Shown here: in pieces, positions 13,401 through 23,421 of the stretch
How positions within the stretch are numbered: the first letter of the stretch is position 1
Layout: the number at the start of each line of letters is the position of its first letter
From: Impatiens glandulifera
Lineage: Eukaryota > Streptophyta > Magnoliopsida > Ericales > Balsaminaceae
Reading direction: 5' to 3'
Length of the DNA: 64,000 bases
NCBI RefSeq assembly: GCF_907164915.1
Contig: NC_061863.1
Span: forward strand, 11,223,882-11,287,881
Translations under genes and position numbers: made by a program
The notes under the pieces: model-generated
Told to the model about the DNA's origin: nothing
The model's database searches: none
Seen by the model: only the letters and a program-made list of their open reading frames with translations

Positions 13401-13515
13401 GCCGCCTCAAATCGTCGTTATCACGGCGAAACTCAGCGTTTTCACGTCGCAACTCAGCAAGGTCACCATCATCAGCACCAGGGGTAGGGTTGCGCGGCTG
13501 TCTTCGGGGCGGCAT
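10336..13515 (-). CDS. Gag-protease-integrase polyprotein with RT/RNase H deleted (1,059 aa)
   Basis: One uninterrupted frame. Gag lies at about residues 85-255 (FVGSLSPEEFIDWLSQVEEI, then AWWQQLK and WDKFRKHIRAAFLP), after an acidic/basic N-terminus with a likely coiled coil (17-50). The CCHC knuckle CFNCGEVGHRQAKC is at 301-314. The protease core is FIIDAGSCENVIS (398-410), with D401 as the catalytic Asp. The RT start is recognisable to LLTPKKDG (638-645), then the frame jumps to FLFRGVQLCIPDCS, which precedes integrase in relatives; roughly 400 residues are missing. Integrase has its HHCC zinc site (H669, H674 or nearby, C703, C706) and D735, D796, E832 with the expected 35-residue spacing. 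The C-terminal domain reaches about 1005. The last ~28 residues are encoded by the LTR, and no chromodomain is seen. The ATG lies 31 bases inside the 5' LTR edge. Confidence 0.9.
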   Translation of the reverse strand: MPPRRQPRNPTPGADDGDLAELRRENAEFRRDNDDLRRQVEWLTQRMDASMHMHHPEDDVTMTDENPLGGLRNRSPERPNHRWEQAFSVDIPKFVGSLSPEEFIDWLSQVEEILDFKEVPADRRVPLVTIRLHGRAQAWWQQLKQTRVRHGKAKLTNWDKFRKHIRAAFLPYNYERNLYQRFQNLRQGSRSVDDYSTEFYTFVARVDLSESPLQLVSRYIGGLRLQLQDILNMFDPLTVSEAHQRASQAEKQLARRGSGSFGKQVVPTSGIGSSSQPAHPTPAPPRGTTAPPQGRPGGLRCFNCGEVGHRQAKCRNSKSTNRGLFTEVDDPDSALPSDSAPVYDVYDDEAAEEYVSGDVGPLLVIRRSCLTPRAPDNEWLRNNLFHSTCTIGGKVCTFIIDAGSCENVISEVAVSKLGLSTEPHPKPYRLSWLSQGTDVTVSKRVLVNFSIGSHYRDAVYCDVVPMDACHLLLGRPWQFDHSVIHDGRVNTYTFLFHGTKIVLMPNQPKKGAAPTHHAPPPTTLLSRGPFQTAMVESGMVFALFCSLITCGASSEVPIPVQPLLHEFADVFPENLPCALPPLRDIQHHIDLVPGAALPNRPHYRMSPKEHEELRRQVEDLLAKGHIRERLSPCAVSALLTPKKDGFLFRGVQLCIPDCSLRLRMIQELHKEGHVGRDRTFQLLAASYFWPSMRKEVGRFVARCRVCQLAKGASTNAGLYLPLPIPTQPWSDVSMDFVLGLPRTQRGSDSIFVVVDRFSKMVHFIPCKKTSDVVAVAQLYFRDVYRLHGLPASIVSDRDTRFVSHFWRSLWRLVNTQLNFSSAYHPQTDGQTEVVNRSLGNLLRSLVGDHPKAWDLKLPQAEFAHNHAVNHSTDFSPFHVIYGLSPRAPLDLLALPSKVRPHSTAADFVGQLAQVHQTTHDRLVAATAKYKEKADSRRRAVDFEVGDFVWAILTKDRFPAHEYSKLAAKKIGPVEIVEKINPNAYRLRLPSHVRTSDVFNVKYLVPFVGESSSDEDDAVPDSRTNLFYPGGNDAVRVEEAFMRKLQHPKISRKCQISTIA
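10424..10431 (-). promoter_or_regulatory. Polypurine tract for plus-strand priming
   Basis: On the minus strand the bases just before the 3' LTR are GGGGGGAA, preceded by CCT. This is in the expected position for the polypurine tract. The tract is also coding: it specifies part of the YPGGND segment of the polyprotein. Confidence 0.8.
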
Positions 13516-13535
13516 ACCTCAGGGTCGACTGGAAA

Positions 13536-13544
13536 CTGATACCA
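13536..13544 (-). promoter_or_regulatory. Primer-binding site, initiator tRNA-Met type
   Basis: On the minus strand, two bases after the 5' LTR, the sequence reads TGGTATCAG. This matches the first nine bases of the complement of the plant initiator tRNA-Met 3' end, the usual primer for chromoviruses. The following bases (TTTCC) do not match. Confidence 0.85.
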
Positions 13545-13546
13545 AC

Positions 13547-13889
13547 TGATGCAGCGTGCATGGCTAGGATGAACCTTTATCAAGATTCGTTGATTCTTAC
13601 GAATACCGAAAGTTGATAGATATTGAGGAAACCTCGTTTTCTGATTAATAATCTTCCCCTAACAAAGTGTTTTAAGATTCTTTTAAATACTCAAACCCTA
13701 GCTTGCAAAAGAAATAAACAACTTTTAATAAATTGCAAAAAAACACCCGAAACTAATAAAAATGCGATTTTGAGCCCCTAAACGTTTCCGCCCGAAAAAC
13801 ACTAGGCAATCGTCGAAATCTGACACTTGCGAGATATTTTCGGATGCTGCAACTTTCGCATAAACGCCTCTTCGACTCGCACCGCATCA
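13547..13889 (-). repeat. 5' LTR of the nested retroelement
   Basis: The 343-bp copy is followed on the right by the GATCA target duplication at 13890-13894. It should carry the element's promoter. Near-identity to the other LTR indicates a recent insertion. Confidence 0.95.
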
Positions 13890-14890
13890 GATCATGTTTA
13901 ATCCATCCCGATCATGTTTGATCAAAATCAAAATTTTCAAAATAATTGAAATTTTGAGTTCTTAAATCGGTCAAAATTTCTAGGCATTGTTTTTGTTTTG
14001 GTATCAATCAAGTATATGAGGTATAAGTAAACTATTGACTAACTCATTTCACCTCAAAAGAGCTTTAAAACCAAAAACCCAATTTTTGGCTACTAACTGT
14101 TCTAAACAAATTGATCATCACCCAAGTCGATTGATACATTGAGATGATGTTCTAAATATTCTTGGGAGATATGTGAAGCTACCCAAGCCCATGGATTGAA
14201 GAATCCAAGTCTGCATCAAAATTGCAAAACCTGCAATTTTGATATTCTTCAAGACCGATAGGTCCAACCGATGATTTTTACATCTGACCGAGAGTTCAGA
14301 CATAGGAACGAGAACTCTCAAACCTAGGACTGAGGAATATTGACCCCGGCCGATGAAAACAAACCCAAGGCCTATGACACCGGTATAGGCTGTTTGGTTC
14401 TCATTTTCAAAATCCAAAATTATTTTTGTAATTTTGGAACTCAGACCATTTTCTAAAAATCCTTAAAAAACTGAAAATGCTTTCAAAATATTTTTAGGAT
14501 GTTTCCACAAAAATTATTTTGGTTAAGTCTCGTTTGGGATTTATGTTTAAACCTTGATGACTTTAAATGACTGATGTTCTCCAAGTATTTTCCTCTCTAA
14601 CTTATTATCAGCAATATGTACCAACATTTAAATAATTGTTTATAAAAAATTTTAAATTACCCACAAACCTTATGTATGCTTAGAACCGGAAGAATAATCG
14701 GTAAAAATAAAACGTTATACAACCGACTTTTCAAAAGCCAAATTTATAAAGTAGAAACCGTTTTTAAAACATGTACGGAGGATGAAGCGCGAAAGCCTTT
14801 TCTCGAGTATCACCAAACTACAAACTAAAAAAACTCTTGCCAATACGTTTGTACATGTACACCACTTTTATTGATTTTTAAATAAATCAA

Positions 14891-16352
14891 TTGGCGAGTC
14901 TGTTTTCAAATAAATAATCTTCTTTAAATTAATTATTTTCAATTAATTTAAACAACAAATTTCAAAAAAAATCAAATTGTCATTTGATTAAATGCAAATT
15001 CTCGAATTATTTAAATTTGAACAAAAATTAATTATTTTATAATTAATTTCAAAAGAGGTTAAGAATTATCAAAATATTTTAAAATAATGTTTTATTTAAA
15101 ACAAAATTTGACACGCAAATAGAGATTGTAATTCTCGAACCTCAAACTTTTCCGCGGAACCAAAACTTAAATATTTTCTGGGGTTAAAGAGTCGTTTTCT
15201 ATTTTTTTCAAAAATTTTAAAAATGTTTAGAGCCTAGTTAGATTATAGTCTAAAGGACTAAAATTACCAAGCAAATGAGACTTATCCATGAACCGGATTC
15301 TGGATTGAACGATTGGCCTGGACCGCGGTTCACAACTTAACTAAACCGGCCAACTGTTAAAAGTAAACCCAAAATCAGTGTTCATATTATTCGCATTTAG
15401 TTGTTTTTTACAAAATCAACTTTATCAAATCATTATTGGTTCTCACTTAATTCAACATCAAATAATGATTTGATTCATACAAATTAAGAATATTTTATTC
15501 AACAACAAAAAAAATTATTAAATAATTAATCAACATTGTATGATTAAGGCCTAACATTTTACTCAATTTTTTGTACATATTCTCTGTCAGATGATATCAC
15601 TATCCTTCTAACTATTCAATCACACATTTTATTAATTTAAATATTAAAATACATTTATTTTATTTTTAAAAATAATCAAATTTTAAATATAAAATGACAC
15701 TAGAATAGTTTAACAAATAAAACTTCCAAATAATTTATTTTTTCATCCAACAATTCTTTTTTACAAAATCCCAACAAAATTTCAAATAACCAAAATGTTA
15801 CCGGCCCTTGGAATTTTTGTGGTAAATTAAATATTCAAAATATTATATAAAAATAAAATAATTATATGTTTATTCAACAAAATTGAGAGAATATATTAAG
15901 AAGAGTGAGAGATGAAAATGAGTGAAAGTATTATTATTGGCTTGAAAAAAGAAAAAAATATATAATGGGATAAAGTAGAGATAGAAAATTTATTACATTC
16001 TCTTATTTTTTTTTTTTAAATTCCTTCTCTTAATCATTTCTCAAATATTAATGATGAGAATAGTACTTTAAATCACATCAAACAAGCCCTAAAGAATACA
16101 TATAAAGAATATATTCATGACATAATAAAAAAAATATATTTTAATAATTTATCTTAAAAAAATCTGGAATAAACTAATATTTTTATTTTATCAAATTATG
16201 TATTTTGAACAAAATCCTAAAAAAATTTGGGATCAAACAAGTTTTATGTCGTAATTACATAATAAGTTGCTAAAATAGTTTTAACGAATAAGTTATCATG
16301 AACAAATAAAATCAAAAGTATTTAGATGACGGATGAATATGTTGAATAATAT
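14891..16352. other. AT-rich region after the LTR-type repeat
   Basis: Sequence after the primer-site-like TGGCGAGTCTG is AT-rich, with some mixed stretches at about 15100-15360. It may be the untranslated leader of the decayed element. No reading frame or RNA gene could be supported. Confidence 0.4.
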
Positions 16353-17243
16353 CAAGGTTGCAGTAATCGGTAATCGGACATTAATCGACACATACGGATT
16401 AATGATTAATTGGATTAATTGAGATGAATCGAAATTAATCGTTTTTAGCCTAAACACATTATTTTTGAAGAATAATACTAAATTCCATTAATAAAAAGTT
16501 AAAAACACGCCCAAATTCATACAGAGTCGCATTGGATACTAAAATTATCGTCCAAAAGCATATAAAGTTATAAACTAAAGTCTAAAACACATCCACAAAC
16601 ACATCAATCATCAAACACTTTGAGTGCACAATGAGTACAAAAGCAACACCGATAGGTTTCCACTTCACCGTAAATAACTACTTAGAATAATAGCAAACTT
16701 ATGATATCTTTGTGTGAACTTTTGCACAAGCATTAAGATGCAACCCCGAAGATGTTTCGTTATATAGTGAATCCTATAAACATATTTGTCTAAAACCTTA
16801 ATATATACGATTGATGTATTAACATAATCTAAAAAAATAAAGCGGTAAAGGAGAAAACAATGTCAAGAGTAGGCATGAAAGACTTAAGAGAGAAATATTT
16901 ACAAGTGAGAACACAATTTGGAATGGAAGATCAACAATGGCGACGCCGATTTCAAGCTCCCTGGACGAGATGACCGACGACTTGAGTAAGAGAGAGTAAT
17001 AAGAACATAAGTGAGAAAATGAAATTGGAAGAACATTATTTATATTATTAAAATATAATTTTTACATATTAATAAAAAATTAGACCGAGTTTGACCCAAG
17101 TTAACCGGATTCGACCTGGGTTGACTGTTGACCAGACCCAATTGACCGTTGACCGATTTTTGGTTATCGATTAGAAAAAAAAACGTGACGTTTTTTTCCG
17201 ATTTCCGATTAATCGCGGATTAATCCCGTTTTTTGCAACCTTG
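16353..17243. mobile_element. Non-autonomous hAT-like DNA transposon, 891 bp
   Basis: The left end is CAAGGTTGCAGTAATCGG. The right end, read on the other strand, is CAAGGTTGCAAAAAACGGG, so the first ten bases match exactly and both sides continue with TTAATCG-rich sequence. The element is flanked by an exact 8-bp duplication AATAATAT (16345-16352 and 17244-17251), as expected for the hAT superfamily. It has no transposase. A GC-richer stretch at about 16930-16990 has a short frame starting MATPISSSLDEMTDDLSKRE on the plus strand, possibly a relic of captured or ancestral coding sequence. Confidence 0.85.
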
Positions 17244-18105
17244 AATAATATAAAATACATTCCACAATTCAAACAAATCATATCAGGCTCTCATACTCCA
17301 TTTTCCACATAGTACGATTTATACGAAACTTAAATAAAAAAAGAATGGTTATTTATTGAAGGAATTATCGAGACGAAGTCAATCACACATTTATACTTTC
17401 GAGCAAGTAAAGATATATATCCACATCCGAGGAAGAGCGCTTCAATGATCTTAGGAGCACTGACTATCATGGCCCAAACTAGAGTGAAACGGTTGAAAAA
17501 TAACTTAAAAAAATTAAGAATTTAAGACTTTCAAGAAAGAATGATAAACTAGAGTGGTCAAACGTATCAAATACCCTAAACATTAACTATTTAAATAAAT
17601 TAAATATTATAAAATATATTTGTACGTTTAAAAAATATACTAGAGCGAATAAGTTGAATCATTTTTATAAAATCGACATATTTTCATTAAATAAAAAGAC
17701 CCGAAAAGGGTAAAGGATTACAAGAGTTCATGATTCAGACATAACAAGCTTTTGTCAAAAATGTATAAACCAACAAAATGAAAATATAAAAAACGAAGGA
17801 CATAAACAACGAAGTTTAGAGCGCCTTGAAATCATAAGTAAGGGTGACTTTCTCATATACAATGCTCTATCTTTAACCTATTTTTTCACAAGTGGGAATT
17901 CGCCTCCACGTTCGAATGAGTGAGTTTTCATCAAAGATAATTTCATTTCAAATAAACTCCACATCATTTCGAACCATTAAAATATTGTTGCATTCCTCTC
18001 CATTCAAATATAATAAACAATGTTTACAAAGAAACACTTGAAGACATTTGAACTAAATTCATCACCCTTTGTTTTGATGATTGTCATTTACTTGATATCA
18101 ACCCA

Positions 18106-18926
18106 TTATTTTGGGAAGCTAAGGAGATTCATTGATGTGGAGAACTTACCCGAAAGTAAGGAAACAAATGGACAGTCCCCAAAGAGATGGTCAATGGTCT
18201 CATCATTTTCCATACAAAGAAGGCAGTTGAGATCCAGGATATTCATATACTTCTTAATGGGAACATGGAACCACCTCCCCTCTATCGCGAATAATATTTC
18301 CAATTAATCTCAAGTCAAACCTGTCTTCATTTTCAACACTCCAAACTCGAGAATCCTCATAATTATTAAAGTGACAAGAAGATAGAGTATTAAGGATCCT
18401 CATGCCTTCTAGAATTCCCCTCAGAAGGTTATTTTATTTCCCATTTTTGACTTGTTGGACAATAGTCAGTTGACATTTATGTCTTATTCTAATAAGAGAG
18501 AAGATATTATTATAAATAATAGGGTGATCCTCGAATCAGGTGTCATGCCAAAACAGAGTTCCAATCTCATTCCCAATCTGAAGTTTGATCATCTTACTAG
18601 CACTATCTTTGAACTTCAAATTTTTTTAAAAGACCATGCCATTTCCATCTTGATCTTGCACGTCCAGATGCTGATTTCATTTTTAATGAATCTCGAATGA
18701 ACTCATCTGACCCATAATGAGTCTTGTTTTTTTTCCAATGCCCAAAAATACCGATAGGTGAGAGTTTTATTTCAAGTAACGCAATATTTAATTCCAATTC
18801 CACCTTCTTCATTCGCTTACAAATATCGAGACACTTCACCTTTTTGCCTCTACGCTCTTGAGTCCCCCAAATAAAGTTCTTCATCAATTGATCAAGCTCT
18901 TCCATAACTTTCTTTGGGAGGACCAT
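18106..18926 (-). pseudogene. LINE ORF2 C-terminal region with zinc-binding RVT motif, broken
   Basis: The frame at 18603-18926 has the plant-LINE phrase LMKNFIWGTQERRGKKV that follows the RT domain. The frame at 18106-18303 has the zf-RVT pattern with CLLCMENDETIDHLFGDCPF (Cys-x2-Cys-x7-His-x4-Cys). A frame change and stops separate the two. Confidence 0.75.
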
Positions 18927-18970
18927 CTATTGCGCTTAGTATCCGATGATGCCCATAATAACTTTCACGA

Positions 18971-20101
18971 CTAATTTAATATATATTTCGCATAAGATAA
19001 TCTCTTTATAGCCCATCTCATGATAGAGTTATTCACATTTTCAATCAATGACATGCAATAAGAGATTTTGAGTTTTGACGAGAGCGGGATGTCAAGATAA
19101 CGAACTGATAATGACCCTTCATTGATTCTCATGATATCGAAGATTCTTTCCTTTATTTCCTCATTCACATTGTTATAGAATACTAGAATTTTACTCTGAT
19201 TAATGCTAAGACCTATATCACTAGAAAAAGTTATTAATGCCTCCTTGATAATTTTGACATATTCAAAATCAGCATGCATCAAGATGAATAAATCGTTTGT
19301 GAAACAAATATGAGTGATGCTTTCTTCCATACAATGTGAATGGTGAGTAAATGGGCAGTACTTTAGAAGTATTTTAACAATTCACTCAAAGACCTAATGA
19401 TGAGGACAAAAATGTAAGAAGAGAAGGGATCACCTTGTCTAACCCTGTTTTCCCTTTTGAAAAATCCATCATGGATATAATTCACGCTAACAATAAAGTG
19501 AGGAGTCGAAACACACTGCATAATCCACTAAATAAAAATGCAAAGAAAATTAGAAGTAGTTAAGAACTCTTAAATAACACTCCATTTAATGGAATCAAAA
19601 TCTTTTTAGATATATCCACCTTAAAAACCACTCGATGTGAAACTAACTTCCTGTCATAACTATTTAATAATCCCTGCATAAGTAAGATGTTATGGGAAAT
19701 AAATCTAACATAAATGAATGTTCATTGCCCAAGACTAACATAAGTAAGCGTTTGACTATGATTTTATAAATAATATTGTATATTACATTGCAACATGATA
19801 TGGGGCGGACATCTTGAATCCTTTCGGGTGTGAAATTCTTTGGAATAATGTTGAGAATAGTGGAATTCCATTGTTTAAGCATCCTACGATTCCAAAAAAA
19901 ATCTAAAACTCCATCACTAACACTTTGTTCGATGATCTCCCAGTTAGTCTTGAAGAAGGTAGCGTCATCTGGCCCTAGAGTTTTGTCGCCTTTCATGAAA
20001 AATAAAGCTTGCCTAATCTCATATCTAGTAACCATCTCAATGAGCTTCCTGATATCCTCCCTTATAACATTCATAATGACAATCTGGTGCAGGAAACCCA
20101 A
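18971..20101 (-). pseudogene. LINE reverse transcriptase, broken
   Basis: The segment at 19664-20101 has the conserved plant LINE order ALFFMKGDKTLGPDDATFFK, then WNSTILNIIPK and DVRPISCCNVIYNIIYKIIV. The second segment, 18971-19330, contains ITHICFTNDLFIL, where active elements have a YADD-type catalytic loop; here it reads FTND. Loss of this aspartate pair and several frame breaks make the copy dead. Confidence 0.85.
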
Positions 20102-20598
20102 GTAGCTTCTAGGCTCCTTTCTAGTGCTAATAAGTTCTCAATAGAAGTTAATAGCCTCATGGTGCACTTACTTTTTCCCTTGAGTCGTACTCCCATCATT
20201 CTATTGGAACCAAAACACGTAATTTCGAAAATTTCTAGTAGAACACTTCCGATAGAAGAAAGTTGTATTATTGTCACTAAGTGATAACTAATTATGTCTT
20301 GATTTCTAGCGGGTGAAACTCTCCTCACATGAGCTGATTTCACAAAATTCAGTCAAGACTTTGTTATCATCGTCTTGCCCGTGGCTCCTACCGCGACAAT
20401 GTAGATGTATGTTCTGGATTACTTCCAATTTGGATTTAGCTTCTAAAACTCTTAAATAAACATTGTTATATCTTTTCCAATCAAGCTTTTGAAGCTTGAT
20501 TCTAAAAGCTTCAACTCCTGACTCACTTGGTACATCTTAGATCCATCATTACGCAACCCACACCTTATCCACAATGTAACTGAAATCTCCGCCTTTAT

Positions 20599-21340
20599 TT
20601 AGAAATTAAAGAACTTAAGTGGTCTTTTAACTCTTTCTTTCTTATCCCAAGTCATCTTGATTGGACAATGATGTGATATCTCAGGACCTAGAATTTGGAT
20701 GTGAGTTTTCGGGAATTGAATGAACCACATTTTGTTAACTAATCCTATGTCGATGTGACTCTTCCTCATTTGATCGTTATCCCGCATGGAAGACCAAGTA
20801 AGGAAGTTTCTAGAGCGCGCTGATTCAATATAGCCCATGTCCATGATATAATTATTGAAGTTTAACACCCCTTGGATGATTTCAGAAGTTGGAGACCTTT
20901 TATTCGCATGCCTAGTAATGTTGAAGTCCCCAATAACAGACCACGGTTTGCTATCGTTAATATTTTCCCTTAATTTGCTCCAAAGCTCTCTTCTGTTGCT
21001 ATCTGAATTAATACCATAGACAATGACAATATTGAGAACATTGAAATCCTTCTTGCACTTAGTTTCAACCATAATGACTTGATCACTGTTATGAATTTCT
21101 TTAGCTTCAACAATCTTTGAATCTCAACCAACCCAAATTCTTCTGGATCTCATATTTCGAATTGTGAATAAACTTTTACCTGTTAGCAAACAAAGTGAAT
21201 CAATTCTATCAATATTGTTCAACTTAACTTTAATTTCAAGGATTCCTATAACTATAATTTTCTCCTTCTCAATAATTCTTTTAATCTCCTTGGTCTTGAG
21301 TGGATCATTAAGATCCCTAATATTTCAAGTCATAATAATC
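20599..21340 (-). pseudogene. LINE ORF2 N-terminal endonuclease, broken
   Basis: Reading starts near 21337 with MT*NIRDLNDPLKTKEIK, where the expected Trp codon has become TGA. It continues with another stop to the open segment 20599-21072. That segment carries the apurinic-endonuclease-like features WSVIGDFNITRH, SRNFLTWSS, and SHIDIGLVN near a terminal SHHCPI. These correspond to the GDFN, TW and SDH-type motifs of L1 endonucleases. Confidence 0.85.
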
Positions 21341-21421
21341 ATGAATGTCTGTATGATTTTGACATATGATTTTCCTCCTCCTGCTTATTTTATTCCTCTT
21401 CTTATTCTTCTTTTTCCTTGT

Positions 21422-21703
21422 TCATGGTGTTTTAGACTCAACAGAGTTGACCTCCTTGCTAGCAGGCGATTGTGCAATTTCATTTGAAAGCAATAGTTCC
21501 AAACTACTACCGTCCTTGCTTGGGCTAGAATCACTTGTTTTCAAGGAGGTATCGTTGCTAGTTGGGTCGTTGGTATCAGCATTCTGTCTTGCATTCATTA
21601 CATCTTCATCCTTAGAAGGAAGTTGCGATTCGACAGTTGTTGGATTTGTTACATCAAAGTTAGCGCTTCTACCTGCATCACTCCTGTTTAAACTTGTTCT
21701 CAA
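21422..21703 (-). pseudogene. LINE ORF1/linker-like Ser-rich fragment
   Basis: A 93-residue open frame rich in Ser, Asp, Asn and Thr ends about 80 bases before the ORF2 start on the same strand. Its position fits the end of LINE ORF1, but no zinc knuckle or RNA-binding motif was seen, so the assignment rests on position only. Confidence 0.4.
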
Positions 21704-21833
21704 TCATATTATAAATTTATTTTTTTTATATAAGTTTCTTTTAAATAACCCATAACAACCTCAAGTTTATTTCAAATAAAACATGATCAAGAAACTGTCT
21801 TCACTCAAACATGTACCTACAATTTGGTTGTCT

Positions 21834-21861
21834 TTTATTTATTTATTTATTTATTTATTTT
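21834..21861. repeat. (ATTT)n microsatellite
   Basis: Seven or so uninterrupted TTTA units lie just beyond the 5' edge of the LINE. Confidence 0.9.
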
Positions 21862-22998
21862 GAACTCTTTTACTTATGATAATTCATATAACCCTCTTTT
21901 TCATTTTTTAATATCGTAAATTGTAGTATTATTCTCTACCGTCATAACCTCCACTTAAACGTACCAACTTCAACTTAATGTGTTTTAAATAAGAATTCAA
22001 CGGGTGACTTTTGATAACTCTTTCCACTTGAATTCTATTATTATGAAAAATGATAATTCATATAACCTTTTATAAAAAATATATATTAAATTATTCTCAA
22101 TCTCCTTATAAATGTAGAGTAATGATCAAATGAGTTTTCTTTAATTTGAAATTAAAAATGGTATGGTCAGTCAAAGCATCATGGGTGTTATTCCTTATCA
22201 GTTGTCTGTCTGCTCAATGTTGTTGGATCCATCCCATCGATGAGCAGATTCGTTTTAGGATGAGTTCACTTTTTTTCTTTAATTTGTTATATGGTTTTGG
22301 ATATGCATCATTACACTGCACAACCATCTTAGGAAATACCATGTCCTATGTCTTGTCTATCGGAAAGATCCAATTCTTGTTTTACAATCATTTGTCAAAT
22401 CAACTCTAAATTCAACATCATCATAGAACTTGTTTGAACCCATTATGTGTCAATATAGAATAGATATGAGCTAAATAATAACTCATTTTCATATTTTGGA
22501 CATGGTTCATTATCATTGATAATACAATTTTTGGCCTTGTTCTTTATTTATCAAGAATAATTTTAACTAGTTCAAAGTAATTGAAATTTTCCCGACATCG
22601 TTTCATTGGTTAGTTTAGTTTTTCTATTTTAACTCTCATCGTTTACAAATTCACATAAGTTTGTATTTGAAATAGTCTCAACGAATTATTAATTGATAGT
22701 TGAATTTTTTCATTATAAATTTATTTTTGTAATTTATTTATACAATTTAACATTTAGATCATCAACTTTATTTTTTAATTTTATAAATGTTATTTTATAT
22801 TATTTATTAATTAAATTTTTATATGTAACTTTTAATTAAATTAAATAAAAGATTATTATTTATCAAAAAAATTTAAAGGTTTATATTTTGATTTGAAATG
22901 TTTTTTTAAATGGTTTATGTTACACCTTTTGTTAAGGAAAAAAAATTACTTACATGTATGAGATTTAATGGCTAGCTTCAACTGATATATAATTTCTA
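21862..22998. other. Intergenic region with one non-AT-rich patch
   Basis: About 22140-22430 has more balanced composition than its surroundings and an 87-codon open frame (22146-22409, plus) with no recognised domain. It could be a decayed gene or transposon piece. The remainder is AT-rich and shows nothing. Confidence 0.35.
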
Positions 22999-23387
22999 CT
23001 AGAGATAATCACAAGAGTCATCAAAATTGAAAATATACTTTAACATTTATAAATTAAAAAAAAGCTTACTTAAAATTGTAAATGTTTAATTTAAAATAAT
23101 ATAAGTTATATATATTATTATTTATATATATATATATATAATTATGTATTTTATACCTTTAATTTAAAATTTAATAAAAAATGATAATAAGTAAATAATA
23201 TTATACAAAAGTTATATTTTAAAATTAATTATATTAATTTATTTATTTGAATAAATAATAAAAAAATCATTTAATATTTTTTATATTATATCATAAAATC
23301 GAAATTATTTTCATAAAATTTTACTATCGTAACATTTTTAAAATTTATTTAAATCAAACTCGTTAGTATTTATTTAAATCAAACTCG

Positions 23388-23421
<34 letters not shown>

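Larger units (their letters stand above)
10081..13889 (-). mobile_element. Young Ty3/gypsy chromovirus-like (CRM-type) retrotransposon lacking RT and RNase H
   Basis: The complete 3,809-bp element has two 343-bp LTRs starting TGATGC and ending GCATCA, flanked by a 5-bp duplication GATCA. The coding strand is minus, so the right LTR is the 5' LTR. Next to it lies a primer-binding site for initiator tRNA-Met, and next to the left LTR a polypurine tract. The single frame between them carries Gag, a zinc knuckle, an aspartic protease and integrase, but the RT/RNase H region is deleted in frame. LTR ends of the TGATG...CATCA type, the absence of a chromodomain and a frame that ends inside the 3' LTR fit centromeric (CRM) chromoviruses; this clade call is inferred. 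The element must depend on RT from a relative to move. Confidence 0.92.
8370..14890 (+). mobile_element. Decayed long LTR-type repeat (copy A), split by a nested retroelement
   Basis: Outside the nested element (10081-13889) this stretch reads like one long, degenerate LTR. A TATA box (CTATAAATAG) lies at about 9590-9600, followed by a leader-like region with a good splice donor (TTGGTAAGTT) near 9780. The end at about 14890 is followed by TGGCGAGTCTG at 14893, which resembles the tRNA-Arg-type primer site used by Ogre/Tat elements. A GC-rich pocket lies at about 9100-9360. The same family recurs, diverged, at about 58430-59910: both copies share AAATGATCA...GGTGATCATT-type sequence and a GGAGTGTTCT...TTTATATTTCAG block. 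No coding region of the parent element remains. Assignment to Tat/Ogre is an inference from the primer-site-like sequence only; the left edge is approximate. Confidence 0.55.
17690..21720 (-). mobile_element. Degenerate L1-type LINE retrotransposon
   Basis: On the minus strand, pieces of a plant L1 ORF2 appear in the correct order: endonuclease (20599-21340), reverse transcriptase (18971-20101), then the post-RT region and the CCHC-like zinc-binding RVT motif (18106-18930). An ORF1-like or linker frame precedes them at 21422-21703. Many stops and frameshifts break the frame, so the copy is inactive. The 3' end is near 17690, where a TTTTCATTAAATAAAAA-like tail sequence lies. Neither a clean poly(A) tail nor a target duplication could be identified. 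Confidence 0.85.

Noticed and set aside
10287..13549. Many plus-strand and alternative minus-strand frames across the retroelement
   Set aside because: All are shadows of the single 1,059-codon minus-strand frame, which alone carries the recognisable domains.
8370..14890. Possible intact Ogre-type element with coding region
   Set aside because: No gag, protease or polymerase of a second element is present on either side of the nested insertion; only LTR-like sequence is seen.
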